From Natrinema salaciae (GTDB lineage: Archaea; Halobacteriota; Halobacteria; Halobacteriales; Natrialbaceae), in assembly GCF_900110865.1 (NCBI RefSeq), contig NZ_FOFD01000001.1, positions 434,001 to 498,000 on the forward strand: DNA of 64,000 nucleotides, in the 5' to 3' direction. This document shows positions 7,195 to 15,724 of this stretch, one piece after another. The translations under genes and the position numbers were made by a program. Numbering within the stretch: position 1 is the first letter of the stretch; every line of letters begins with the position of its first letter. The notes under the pieces are model-generated. The model made no database searches. It had not been told where the DNA came from and saw nothing but the letters and a program-made list of their open reading frames with translations.

Positions 7195-8858
7195 CAGTGG
7201 TCACCTCCGCTCGAGTCGCCCAGTTCGCTCGCGTCCGTGGGATCGACGGCCTCGACGTACTCCTCGGTGTCGAGCGCGGCCTCGGCGGCCGCGTCCGCGA
7301 ACTCGTAGACGGGTTCGAAGCCCACGCCGACCGCGATGATCGCCGCCGCGAGTACCACGAGGACGGCCACCTGAACGCCATCGACCGTCGCCGTCTCCAC
7401 GGGATCGGTCTCCGCTCCCCAGAAGCTCTGGTTCCACATCCGGGTCGCGTAGGCGATCGTCAACAGCGACCCGACGAGCAAGAGCACGAGCACGGGGCCG
7501 GCCCGCGCTCGAGCCGCGGCGTCGAAGACGAGGAACTTGCCGAAAAAGCCCGACAGCGGCGGGATTCCGACGAGCGCGAGCGAGCCGACGAAGACGGTGA
7601 TCGCCAGCGGCGGCGACCGGCGCGCCAGCCCGCCGAGGTCGGCGAAGCGGCTCGTCCCCGTCGCGGACCTGACCGTCCCGACCGCGAGGAAGAGCAGCCC
7701 CTTTGCCAGCGTGTGGTTGAGCGCGTAGACCAGCGCAGCGACGATGGCGAACTGGCGGAGCGTCGGATCGGCCGTCGTCGCCGCGATGGCGACCGGGATC
7801 GCGATGAACCCGACCTGCCCGATGCTCGAGTAGGCGAAGACCCCCTCCATCGAGTCGCGGCCGACGGCACCGACGCCGCCGAGGAGAATGCTGGCACCGG
7901 CCATGACGAACAGCACCGCGCCGACGAACGGGAGCGGCGAGTCGCCGGCGATCGAGACGCCCGGGAGCGACAGGTCGACGGCGACCTCCGCGCCCGCGAA
8001 GACCGTAAAGGAGAGGCGGATGATGGCGTAGATTCCCACCTTTTTCGTCGCGCCGGCCAGCAGGGCGGTGATCTGGGGCGGTGCGGCCCGGTAGGCCGTC
8101 GGAATCCAGAACTGGAAGGGGACCAGCCCGGCCTTGATCGCGAACACCGACAGGAGGAGGCCGAGGAGGCCGACGACCGGCACGGGCTCGAGCCCGTAGG
8201 CCGCCGGGTCGGCCAGCCGCTGGGCGAGGTCGGCCATGTTGAGCGTCCCCGTCGTCGCGTAGATGCCGCCGACGCCCAGCAGGAAGACGGCGCTGGCCAG
8301 CAGGTTGAGCGTGACGTACCAGAACGCGGCGCGGGTGTGCTGTGGGCCGCCGCTGTAGGCGACGAAGACGTAGCTCGCCATCAGCATCACCTCGAACCAG
8401 ACGAAGAGGTTGAACAGGTCGCCGGTGAGGAAGGCGCCGGTGACGCCGAGTGCGAGGAAGTGAAAGAGCGGGAAGTAGTAACTGCGCCCCTCGCCGCCGG
8501 GGAGGTGTCTGGTCGAGAAGACCAGCGACGCGACGCCGAGGATCGCGACCATGGTCAGCATGAACGCCGAGAGGCCGTCGGCGACCAACGTGATGCCGAA
8601 TGGGGCCGGCCAGTCGCCGACCTGGTACGTCGCGATCCCCGGTGCGTCCGGCGCGAGAACGACGTACCAGTCGATGGCCGCCACCGCGACCGCGTACGCC
8701 GCGCCGGCGGCGAGACTCACCGCCGCTCGAGCCCGCGGGTGGCTGCCGAGCAGCAGCGAGGCGACGGCCGCGACCAGGACGATCACCATCGGCGCGATCA
8801 CGAGCTGCGATTCGGTACCGACGGGCATCGCCGTCGTCGTCATCGTCGTCGTCATCAT
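7194..8858 (-). CDS. mnhD: Na+/H+ antiporter subunit D (MnhD/MrpD)
   Basis: A 554-residue polytopic membrane protein of the proton-conducting NuoM/N-like family, about 14 helices. It carries the conserved Glu of the VWFEVMLMASY helix and the Lys of AIKAGLVPFQFW, equivalent to the charged residues of the H+ channel in complex I antiporter subunits. It ends in an acidic cytoplasmic tail. The N-terminus encoded by ATGATG and Thr-rich codons (MMTTTMTTTAM) is low complexity, and the true start could be one of several Met codons. It overlaps mnhC by 4 nt. Confidence 0.94.
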   Translation of the reverse strand: MMTTTMTTTAMPVGTESQLVIAPMVIVLVAAVASLLLGSHPRARAAVSLAAGAAYAVAVAAIDWYVVLAPDAPGIATYQVGDWPAPFGITLVADGLSAFMLTMVAILGVASLVFSTRHLPGGEGRSYYFPLFHFLALGVTGAFLTGDLFNLFVWFEVMLMASYVFVAYSGGPQHTRAAFWYVTLNLLASAVFLLGVGGIYATTGTLNMADLAQRLADPAAYGLEPVPVVGLLGLLLSVFAIKAGLVPFQFWIPTAYRAAPPQITALLAGATKKVGIYAIIRLSFTVFAGAEVAVDLSLPGVSIAGDSPLPFVGAVLFVMAGASILLGGVGAVGRDSMEGVFAYSSIGQVGFIAIPVAIAATTADPTLRQFAIVAALVYALNHTLAKGLLFLAVGTVRSATGTSRFADLGGLARRSPPLAITVFVGSLALVGIPPLSGFFGKFLVFDAAARARAGPVLVLLLVGSLLTIAYATRMWNQSFWGAETDPVETATVDGVQVAVLVVLAAAIIAVGVGFEPVYEFADAAAEAALDTEEYVEAVDPTDASELGDSSGGDH

Positions 8859-9208
8859 TCGCGATCACCGAGTTCCGCCACGTCCAACGTGTCGTGTTCC
8901 TCGTAGACCCGATACGACAGCACGAGCGCGAAGGCGGTCATACCGAAGCCGATCACGATCGCGGTCAGCACGAGCGCCTGCACCAGCGGGTCGGCCGTCT
9001 CCGGGACGTGCTCGCCGTGGCCGGCCAGTATCGGGACCGAGTCGGCGGTCGCCGGCGCGATGCCGCCCATCGACAACAGGTAGACGTTCGCGGCCTGGCT
9101 GATGATCGCCAGCCCCCAGACGACCCGGATCAGGTCCCGGCGCAGGAGCAGGAAGGTTCCGAGGGCGAACAGCGCGCCGACCGCGGCCGCGAGGACGACC
9201 GCCGTCAT
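8855..9208 (-). CDS. mnhC: Na+/H+ antiporter subunit C (MnhC/MrpC)
   Basis: A 117-residue, three-helix protein homologous to NuoK of complex I, of normal MrpC size. Visible signatures are LLRRDLIRVVWGLAIISQAANVYLL in the first loop and helix (key Arg-Arg-Asp, and Gln-Ala-Ala-Asn) and DPLVQALVLTAIVIGFG in helix 3. MrpC is required for the complex. The start at 9208 gives a 4-nt ATGA overlap with the end of mnhB; a longer frame reaching 9736 is Arg-rich and runs inside mnhB, so I reject it. Confidence 0.94.
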   Translation of the reverse strand: MTAVVLAAAVGALFALGTFLLLRRDLIRVVWGLAIISQAANVYLLSMGGIAPATADSVPILAGHGEHVPETADPLVQALVLTAIVIGFGMTAFALVLSYRVYEEHDTLDVAELGDRE

Positions 9209-9669
9209 TCCGCGCCCACCACCGAGAGGATCGTGAGCAGCCCGCCGACGACCACGCAGTAGACGCCGAAGTCGAACGCCAGCGCGCTCGCGACCTCGAG
9301 ATGATCGTAGATCGGGACTCCCTCGAGCATGACGAACGTCTGCGTGAGGAACGGCCGGCCGAACAGCAGCGGCGCGAGCCCGCTGGCGACCGCGATCGCG
9401 AACCCGACCGTGAAGAGCCGGCGGTAGACCGCGACGACGCGGTCCCGCGAGGGTCCCTTGCCGGGATCGACGTCCCGGCCGAGGACGCCCCGCTCGAGGA
9501 AGTCCAGCCCGAAGGCCATGTAGACGATCGCGAAGGCCGTCGTCGTGAGCACGCCGCCGATGAACCCGCCGCCGGGGAGGTTGTGTCCCTCGAAGAACAG
9601 CGAGATCGAGACGACCAGGATGATCGGCACGATCGCTCGCGCGGTCGTCCGCATGATGACCGTCGTCAC
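9205..9669 (-). CDS. mnhB: Na+/H+ antiporter subunit B (MnhB/MrpB)
   Basis: A 154-residue protein with four membrane helices. The MnhB signature is clear: ISLFFEGHNLPGGGFIGGVLT (key GHNLPGGGFIGG near residues 29-40) followed by IVYMAFGL. MrpB is one of the small subunits of the multisubunit cation/proton antiporter. It overlaps both neighbours by 4 nt (mnhA upstream, mnhC downstream), fitting a strictly coupled operon. Confidence 0.94.
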   Translation of the reverse strand: MTTVIMRTTARAIVPIILVVSISLFFEGHNLPGGGFIGGVLTTTAFAIVYMAFGLDFLERGVLGRDVDPGKGPSRDRVVAVYRRLFTVGFAIAVASGLAPLLFGRPFLTQTFVMLEGVPIYDHLEVASALAFDFGVYCVVVGGLLTILSVVGAE

Positions 9670-12107
9670 TCGTCGTCACCTCCGGGAAGACCGCCGTCGC
9701 CGCGGGCCGTGTCGGCGTCGTCGGCCGGTGACTCACCGGCCCCTCGAGCGGCGGGGGAGTCGCCGCGACCCCGCATGACGATCAGCGTCAGAATCGAAAT
9801 CGCGGCGAGGGCGATGACGGCGAGCTCGCCGAGCGTGTCGAACCCGCGGAAGTCGACGAGCGTCACGTTGACGATGTTGGTCCCGCCGCCTTCCGGAACC
9901 GCCTGTTCGGCGTACCCGCGGGCGATGTCGGTCGGGCCGTCGGGGCGAGCGCCGGTCGTGACCAGGACGGTGACGAACGCGGTCGCACCGACCGCGATCG
10001 AGAGCACGGCGTCGCGGGCGACCCGTTCGATCTCGACCTCGTAGTACTCGGGGATCTCCTCGATTACGAGCAGGAAGATCACGAGCACGAGCGTCTCGAC
10101 GACGAGCTGGGTCAACGCGAGGTCCGGCGCGCTCGCGAGGATGTAGAAGATGGCGACCATGAAGCCGAGAATAGAGAGCGTGAGCACGCCCGCGATGTGC
10201 GATTCGGACGTGACGACGGCGAGACCGCCGATCACCGCGACGAGCAGGACGAGCGCGATAGCGAGCGAGACGTCGAGACCGAACTCGATCGGCGCGATGG
10301 CACCCGCGGCGACGAACCCGGTGAGCGCGAGCGTACAGGTCGCCGCGAGCGTCCACGACGCGTACGTCCGCAGGTGGCCGTTGTGGACAGTCTCGGCGAA
10401 CCGCCGTCCTTCGTCGGAGAGTCCGTCGACGATCGCGTCGTACCACCAGTTCGCGCCGACCGGCGGGACCGCCCGCGGGATCGCGCGGATCCCCTCGTGC
10501 AGCCGACCGTAGGCCGGATACGCGAGCAGGCCGACGCCGATCGTGACGGCGCTCATCCCGACCGCGGGCGAGTACGACGTGGGGATACCGACGTGCATCT
10601 CGTGGGGATCGACCGCCGTCGACTCGAGGGCCGACTGGACGATGAGGGTGACGGCTCGCTCGGGAGCGACGCTGACGCCTGCGGCGAGCAGCGCCAGCAC
10701 GGTCGGCGGGATGAGCAGGGTGACGGGCGGCCGGTGGACGTGCCCGAGCTCGTCGGGTCGCTCGCCGAAGAACAGCGAGAGGAATCGAAGCGAGTAGAGG
10801 ACGGTGAAGATGCTCCCGAAGACGGCGACGGCAGGGTAGAGCAAGCCCAGCACGCCGATGTCGTGGTGGTGGCTGGCCTCGACGGCGGCCTCGAAGAGCA
10901 GTTCCTTGGAGTAGAAGCCGTTGAACGGCGGGATACCGGCCATGCTGAGTGCGACGACCGTGGTGATCGCGGCCGTGACGGGCAGGTCGCGGCGGAGGCC
11001 GCCGAGCTTTGCGATCTCTCGCGTCCCGGCTTCGTGGGCGATGATCCCCGCGACGAGGAACAGCGCGGCCTTGAACAGGGCGTGATTGAGCAGGTGGAAG
11101 ACCCCGGCCTCCGCGCCGTACACGGACGTGAAGCCGAAGCCGGCGACCATCAACCCGAGGTGGCTCGCGGTCGAGTAGGCGAGCAGTTCCTTGATGTCGG
11201 TCGCCGCGACGGCCATGATCGCACAGACGGTCATCGTCGTCAGGCCGAGCGTCGCGAACAGGAAGAGCCACTCGGCGCTGACGAGCATCGGCCGGACGCG
11301 TCCGATGAAGTACACGCCCACTTTGACCATCGTCGCCGAGTGGAGGAAGGCGGAGACCGGCGTCGGGGCCGCCATCGCGTTGGGAAGCCAGAAGTGCATC
11401 GGGACCTGCGCGGACTTGGTCCCTGCGCCGATCGCGAGCAGCCCCAGCACCGGGAGGAATAGCCCTCGGTCCCGGAGGGCCTGTTGCATCCTGTCGGGGT
11501 TCTCGAGCATCGCCGCGAGGTCGAACGCGGCCCCTGGGCCGAGGACGTCGCCGGCGACGATCGAGAGAAGCAGGAAGCCGACCAGCAGGAAGAGGCCGCC
11601 GCCGACGGTGATGAGCATGGCCATCCTGGCGGCGTACTGTGAGGAGTCGTCGGCGGTGAAGTAGCCGATCAGGACGAACGAACAGAGGCTGGTGAGTTCC
11701 CAGAAGAGGAAGATCGAGATCAGGTCCGCGGCCAGAGCGACGCCGACGATCGATCCCATGAAGGCGAGCAGGGCGGCGTAGTACCTGCTGAGTCCTCCCT
11801 GCCCGTGCATGTACGCGGGCGAGTAGGTGAAGATGAGCGCGCCGATCCCGCACGCGAGCAGCGCGAACAACAGCGCCCAGCCGTCCACGTAGAACCGAAG
11901 CGCGATATTGAGCGAGGGGATCCACTCGAGCTCGACGGCCCCTTCACTTCCGTACTGTGTCGCGAGGAGGCCGAACGACGCGAGCGCGACGACGGTTCCG
12001 GCGAATCCGGTTCCCTCGCCGAGGACGCGGAAGAAAAGCGGCGTGAGTGCTGCAGCGACGAACGGCAGTGCGACCGCGGCGACGACTATCGCCAGGTCGG
12101 GAGACAT
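9666..12107 (-). CDS. mnhA: Na+/H+ antiporter subunit A (MnhA/MrpA)
   Basis: An 813-residue protein, full length for MrpA. The N-terminal ~500 residues are the NuoL-like proton channel: FWELTSLCSF carries the conserved Glu and GTKSAQVPMHFWLPNAM the conserved Lys, with HSATMVKVGVY following. The C-terminal third carries the MbhD/MbhE-like helices fused in MrpA (ASAPDLALTQLVVETLVLVIFL region). MrpA and MrpD together drive Na+ efflux coupled to H+ entry, important for pH and salt balance. It is the first gene of the operon; a minus-strand TTTAAG at 12138-12143 sits about 31 nt before the ATG at 12107. Confidence 0.95.
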   Translation of the reverse strand: MSPDLAIVVAAVALPFVAAALTPLFFRVLGEGTGFAGTVVALASFGLLATQYGSEGAVELEWIPSLNIALRFYVDGWALLFALLACGIGALIFTYSPAYMHGQGGLSRYYAALLAFMGSIVGVALAADLISIFLFWELTSLCSFVLIGYFTADDSSQYAARMAMLITVGGGLFLLVGFLLLSIVAGDVLGPGAAFDLAAMLENPDRMQQALRDRGLFLPVLGLLAIGAGTKSAQVPMHFWLPNAMAAPTPVSAFLHSATMVKVGVYFIGRVRPMLVSAEWLFLFATLGLTTMTVCAIMAVAATDIKELLAYSTASHLGLMVAGFGFTSVYGAEAGVFHLLNHALFKAALFLVAGIIAHEAGTREIAKLGGLRRDLPVTAAITTVVALSMAGIPPFNGFYSKELLFEAAVEASHHHDIGVLGLLYPAVAVFGSIFTVLYSLRFLSLFFGERPDELGHVHRPPVTLLIPPTVLALLAAGVSVAPERAVTLIVQSALESTAVDPHEMHVGIPTSYSPAVGMSAVTIGVGLLAYPAYGRLHEGIRAIPRAVPPVGANWWYDAIVDGLSDEGRRFAETVHNGHLRTYASWTLAATCTLALTGFVAAGAIAPIEFGLDVSLAIALVLLVAVIGGLAVVTSESHIAGVLTLSILGFMVAIFYILASAPDLALTQLVVETLVLVIFLLVIEEIPEYYEVEIERVARDAVLSIAVGATAFVTVLVTTGARPDGPTDIARGYAEQAVPEGGGTNIVNVTLVDFRGFDTLGELAVIALAAISILTLIVMRGRGDSPAARGAGESPADDADTARGDGGLPGGDDE

Positions 12108-12293
12108 TCGGTACGCCGAGGGTAGGGGGACACCGCCCTTAAACGATTACCTTTCGGAAGGCGAACCAGTGGAGGGAATCGATTGCCGGGACGGGGATCG
12201 CTGTTCTCGGATCGCCAGACTTACGATCCCGAATCCCGACCTCGATCGGCGAGTCCGACACGCTTATTCGCGAACGGCGACGAATCACGCCTA
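12108..12293. promoter_or_regulatory. Divergent promoter region, mnh operon and elp3
   Basis: A 186-bp gap between divergent genes. On the minus strand TTTAAG at 12138-12143 is 31 nt upstream of the mnhA start. On the plus strand CTTATT at 12263-12268 is 28 nt upstream of the elp3 GTG. Both spacings fit archaeal TATA boxes with short-leader or leaderless transcripts. Confidence 0.6.
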
Positions 12294-13955
12294 GTGAGTA
12301 CCGAGACGCCAGAACCGACCGAAACCGAAGCGTTCGAGCGGGTCTGTGAGACGCTCGTCGAGCGGATCCTCGCCGGCGAGATCGAGCGCGACGAGGTCGA
12401 GACGGCCAAACTCGAGGCCTGTTCGGAACACTCGGCCCCGAAGGTGCCGAAGAACTCCGAACTGCTCGATTACGCGCCAGAGGAGCACCGCGAGGATCTC
12501 GAGACCGTGCTCCAGCGCAAACCAGTTCGCACGGCCTCCGGCGTCTCGCCGGTCGCGATCATGACCTCGCCCGAGCGGTGTCCGCACGGCAAGTGTCTCT
12601 ACTGCCCCGGTGGCCCCGACTCCGAGTTCTCGTCGTCCCAGAGCTACACCGGCGAGGAGCCGGCCGCGGCCCGCGGCGTCCAGAACGAGTACGACCCCTA
12701 CGGGCAGGTGACGCTGCGACTCGAGCAACTGCGACAGATCGGCCACCCCGTCGACAAGGTGGAACTGATCCTGATGGGCGGGACGATGACCGCCCGCAGC
12801 CACGACTACCAGGAGTGGTTCGTCAAGCGAGCGCTCGAGGCGATGAACGACTACGACGTCGACAAGGAGCCCGAACCAGCACAGGGCGTCAGCTTCGCCG
12901 AGGATCGCGAGGAGTACGAGTGGCGGTATCTCGAGGACGTCATCGCGGAAAACGAGACCGCGGACATCCGCAACATCGGGACGACGTTCGAGACGAAGCC
13001 GGACTGGTGTGACCCCGAGCAGATCGATCGGATGCTCGACCTCGGCGGGACGAAAGTCGAGGTCGGCGTCCAGACGACCTACGAGCGCATCAATAGAGAG
13101 ATGCACCGCGGCCACGGCGTCCAGGAGTCGATCGACGCCAATCAGCGACTGCGGGATTCGGCCTTCAAGGTCGGCTTCCACATGATGCCCGGCCAGCCCG
13201 GCATGTCGAAAGAGATGTGTCTCGAGGACTTCCGGCGACTCTTCGAAGCGGAACAGTGGAAGCCGGACTACCTGAAGATCTACCCGACGCTGGTCGTGCG
13301 CGGTACCGCGACCTACGACTGGTGGCACAGAGACGAGTACGAGCCGCTGTCGAACGAGGAGGCCGCGGAGCTGATCGCGGAGATCAAGGACATGATCCCC
13401 CGGTACACGCGGCTGCAGCGCGTCCAGCGGGACATCCCGGCGGACTTCATCGACGCCGGCGTCTGGAAGTCGAACCTCCGACAGCTCGCCCGCAAGCGGA
13501 TGGACGAGCACGGGTGGGAGTGCGAGTGCATCCGCTGTCGCGAGGCCGGGATGCACGACGAGGAACCCGAAACCGTCGACCTCGACGTGATGACCTACGA
13601 GGCCTGCGGCGGTACCGAGCACTTCATCTCGTTCGAGGACTTCGAGAAGGACCTCCTCGTCGGCTTCTGTCGGCTCCGGTTCCCGAACGATCCCGTTCGA
13701 CCGGAACTCGAGAACGCGGCGCTGGTCCGGGAGCTACACGTCTACGGTTCGGAGGTGGCGATGGGCGACGAGGGGGCGACCGACCAGCACCAGCACCAGG
13801 GCTACGGCCGCCGGCTGATGGAGCGGGCCGAAGCACTCGCCGCCGACGCCGGCTACGACACGGTGAGCGTGATCTCGGGGATCGGCGCTCGAGCGTACTA
13901 CCGGAACAAACTCGGCTATCATCAGGACGGGCCGTACGTCAGCAAACGTCTGTGA
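12294..13955 (+). CDS. elp3: Elp3 family tRNA uridine-34 acetyltransferase (radical SAM + GNAT)
   Basis: A 553-residue Elp3 homologue. The radical-SAM cluster motif CPHGKCLYC places C96, C101 and C104 as [4Fe-4S] ligands. The rest of the SAM domain shows LILMGGTMTAR and GGTKVEVGVQT. A Cys-rich segment near residue 400 (CECIRCREAG) is a likely zinc site, and the C-terminal GNAT domain contains HQGYGRRLMERAE (acetyl-CoA loop). In archaea Elp3 alone makes 5-carboxymethyl-type modifications on wobble U34, improving decoding. I chose GTG 12294 because CTTATT sits 28 nt upstream; the longer frame from 12183 would include the promoter. Confidence 0.93.
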   Translation: MSTETPEPTETEAFERVCETLVERILAGEIERDEVETAKLEACSEHSAPKVPKNSELLDYAPEEHREDLETVLQRKPVRTASGVSPVAIMTSPERCPHGKCLYCPGGPDSEFSSSQSYTGEEPAAARGVQNEYDPYGQVTLRLEQLRQIGHPVDKVELILMGGTMTARSHDYQEWFVKRALEAMNDYDVDKEPEPAQGVSFAEDREEYEWRYLEDVIAENETADIRNIGTTFETKPDWCDPEQIDRMLDLGGTKVEVGVQTTYERINREMHRGHGVQESIDANQRLRDSAFKVGFHMMPGQPGMSKEMCLEDFRRLFEAEQWKPDYLKIYPTLVVRGTATYDWWHRDEYEPLSNEEAAELIAEIKDMIPRYTRLQRVQRDIPADFIDAGVWKSNLRQLARKRMDEHGWECECIRCREAGMHDEEPETVDLDVMTYEACGGTEHFISFEDFEKDLLVGFCRLRFPNDPVRPELENAALVRELHVYGSEVAMGDEGATDQHQHQGYGRRLMERAEALAADAGYDTVSVISGIGARAYYRNKLGYHQDGPYVSKRL

Positions 13956-13985
13956 CGGATTTAAAAACGAGCGGCGCTGTATCCC

Positions 13986-14024
13986 CTCCCTGCTCGCGCC
14001 TTCGGCGCTCGCTGAGGAAGGGAG
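13986..14024. repeat. Compound hairpin downstream of elp3
   Basis: Outer arms CTCCCT (13986-13991) and AGGGAG (14019-14024) enclose an inner stem GCGCC/GGCGC with a TTC loop (13996-14008). A second small inverted repeat TTAGC/GCTAA follows at 14026-14046. It could be a 3' end structure for elp3 or the remnant end of a small IS200/IS605-type element; no transposase is present, so the second idea is weak. Confidence 0.45.
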
Positions 14025-14183
14025 CTTAGCGCCTCAATTCAGCTAATCGGGGAGTGAGACGGACTCGTCCTCGACGACGGTCCGGTCATCTCGCCGTATC
14101 AACTCGCTGCCGGCAGTATCCGGCCCTATATTATTCACATTCTGTTACACAAAATTTATAGTGGTGTCCGGGATACTACTGTC

Positions 14184-14201
14184 TGCCGACAGTCGTCGGC
14201 A
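14184..14201. repeat. Short hairpin after A+T island
   Basis: TGCCGAC (14184-14190) and GTCGGCA (14195-14201) form a perfect 7-bp stem with an AGTC loop. It begins about 30 nt after the TATA-like aaaatttatag, where the 5' end of a transcript would be expected, so it may be an operator or a 5' RNA hairpin. Confidence 0.45.
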
Positions 14202-14403
14202 CCGTTGTCAACTCCCCCACTCCGACAGCGGCACACCGCATTGCTACCCGTTCGGGCGCGCCGATCCCCACCCGTCGCTCGATCCCCTGTAGCGACTCTC
14301 GGCGCGCCCGATACCGGACCCATTCCGACCGTCCGTCGCCCCGTCGCGTTCTCCGATCGCTCGATCTCGAGTACTCACGGCGATCACGACGCGGCGGATA
14401 CCG

Positions 14404-14757
14404 TCAGCGGTCGGCCGTTCGGTGCCGGTATCCGGACCGAAATTCGTACGCGAGGAGTCCGAGGAACAGAGCGAGGGCGAACCCCCAGATCATCCGTCGC
14501 TCGCCGCCGGTCACGCTCGCCCCCATGGGGCCGAGCAAAAACACGCTGAGCAGCACGCCCGTCCGGACCCGCGTTTCGGGTGGGAGTTCGTCGTCGCCGG
14601 TGGCCGCGAGGTAGAGTTGCGGTCCGAGGATCGGAACGCCGACGATGAGGGCGGCCGCGAACGCCGCCCCCTCGAGTCCGAGCGCTGCGCCGGTTCCGAG
14701 CGCGAGAAAATAGAGCACGAACGCGACGGCGAGGACGCGGTTCTCTCGAGAGATCAT
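14404..14757 (-). CDS. Small integral membrane protein, unknown function
   Basis: A 117-residue protein with four hydrophobic segments (VLAVAFVLYFLALGTGAAL, AAALIVGVPILGPQLYLA, GVLLSVFLLGP, IWGFALALFLGLLAY), short charged loops and a basic C-terminus. I see no family signature. An A+T element on the same strand just upstream (reading ACTTATAGTG around 14776-14785) is a plausible TATA box about 25 nt before the ATG at 14757. It converges with elp3 across the intergenic region. Confidence 0.75.
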   Translation of the reverse strand: MISRENRVLAVAFVLYFLALGTGAALGLEGAAFAAALIVGVPILGPQLYLAATGDDELPPETRVRTGVLLSVFLLGPMGASVTGGERRMIWGFALALFLGLLAYEFRSGYRHRTADR

Positions 14758-14835
14758 ACGAAAATGTAACCGTCACAACACTATAAGTGTGCGGAAAACG
14801 GCGGCCGAGACGGCGGCGAAGCGGGACTGTCCGAC

Positions 14836-15657
14836 TCAGACCGCGAGGACGGTGTCGACGACGAGCATGATCGCGAAGCCGCCGACGAACGCCGCGGTCG
14901 CCGTGTCGGCGTAGCCGTGGCCGTGACTCGAGGGGATGAGTTCGCGGAAGACGACGGCGATCATCGCGCCGGCGGCGAAGCCGGCGGCGACGGGGAAGAG
15001 ACCGGAGACGACCGCGACCAGCGAGAAGCCGACGGCCGCGGCGATTGGCTCCGGAACGCCGCCCGAAACCGTCGTGTAGAGGAGCGTCCGGGGTGCGGTG
15101 ACGCCCGCCCGGACCGCGGGAACCGCCATCGCGAACCCGTCGGGGACGTTCTGGACGGCGATCGCCGTCGCGATGGCGAGCCCGAGTGCGGTTTCACCGC
15201 TCGCGAACGCGATGCCGACCGCCAGCCCCTCGGGGACGTTGTGAATGGTGACGGTGCCGCCGACCAGCGCGGCCCGTCGGAGGTCGTCGCCGCCGTCGCC
15301 GATCGGTTCGCCCTCGGCCGAGGGCAACTCGCCCGCGGGATCGAACGTCCCCGTCGTGCCTTCGATACGCTCCCCGCGGAACAGGAGATGCAGGTGGGGG
15401 AAACCGGCGTTGACCGCGAGGAGGAACCCGCCGCCTGCGAGAATTCCGGCGACGACCTCGAGCGGCGAGCCGAGTTCGAGGCCGGGGAGGACGAGCGCGA
15501 ACACGGCGGCCCCGACCATGATGCCCGCGGCGAGCCCGAGCGAGCCGTCGTAGACGCGGTGACTGATCCGGTCCGTGAGCAAGAGCGGTAGTGCACCGAT
15601 CCCGGTCGTACAGCCCGCGATTGCGGCGACGAGGACGACTTCGCCGAGCGGGGACAT
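14836..15657 (-). CDS. ZIP family divalent metal transporter
   Basis: A 273-residue, eight-helix membrane protein. The binuclear metal-site helices are recognisable: TVTIHNVPEGLAVGI (His-Asn-x-Pro-Glu-Gly) in helix 4 and QNVPDGFAMAVPA in helix 5, with the related E-P pair of SGGVPEPIAAA. A cytoplasmic loop with acidic residues separates helices 3 and 4. ZIP proteins import Zn2+ and related divalent metals. The family is clear; metal choice is not. The helix-5 motif has Gln-Asn and Pro-Asp-Gly rather than His-Glu, as in the GufA-like branch. It lies 67 nt downstream of the unknown gene ending at 15725 on the same strand. Confidence 0.9.
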   Translation of the reverse strand: MSPLGEVVLVAAIAGCTTGIGALPLLLTDRISHRVYDGSLGLAAGIMVGAAVFALVLPGLELGSPLEVVAGILAGGGFLLAVNAGFPHLHLLFRGERIEGTTGTFDPAGELPSAEGEPIGDGGDDLRRAALVGGTVTIHNVPEGLAVGIAFASGETALGLAIATAIAVQNVPDGFAMAVPAVRAGVTAPRTLLYTTVSGGVPEPIAAAVGFSLVAVVSGLFPVAAGFAAGAMIAVVFRELIPSSHGHGYADTATAAFVGGFAIMLVVDTVLAV

Positions 15658-15724
15658 GTCGGTTCGGTTCGCCGCCGTCTCGAAAACGCTTGCGATCGGT
15701 GGATACGCTGCCGGCCGCGTGCTG

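Larger units (their letters stand above)
13956..14403. other. Intergenic region with hairpins and a promoter-like island, no convincing gene
   Basis: 448 bp between the convergent ends of elp3 and the membrane protein at 14404. It holds an imperfect long hairpin (13986-14024), a short inverted repeat TTAGC/GCTAA around GCCTCAATTCA (14026-14046), a palindrome CTGCCGGCAG near 14107, a strong A+T island at about 14131-14160 (aaaatttatag), and a 7-bp hairpin at 14184-14201 about 30 nt after it. A frame starting at TTG 14205 is Arg/Pro-rich and unlike haloarchaeal proteins, so I did not call it. The island plus hairpin could be the start of a small RNA. Confidence 0.45.

Noticed and set aside
7197-8906. 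Long plus-strand frame opposite mnhD
   Set aside because: It is Arg/Asp-rich with no domain and runs against seven clearly overlapping mnh genes on the other strand.
14205-14549. A 114-codon plus frame starting at TTG after the A+T island
   Set aside because: It is Arg/Pro/Ser-rich and basic, unlike haloarchaeal proteins, and overlaps the minus-strand membrane protein gene.
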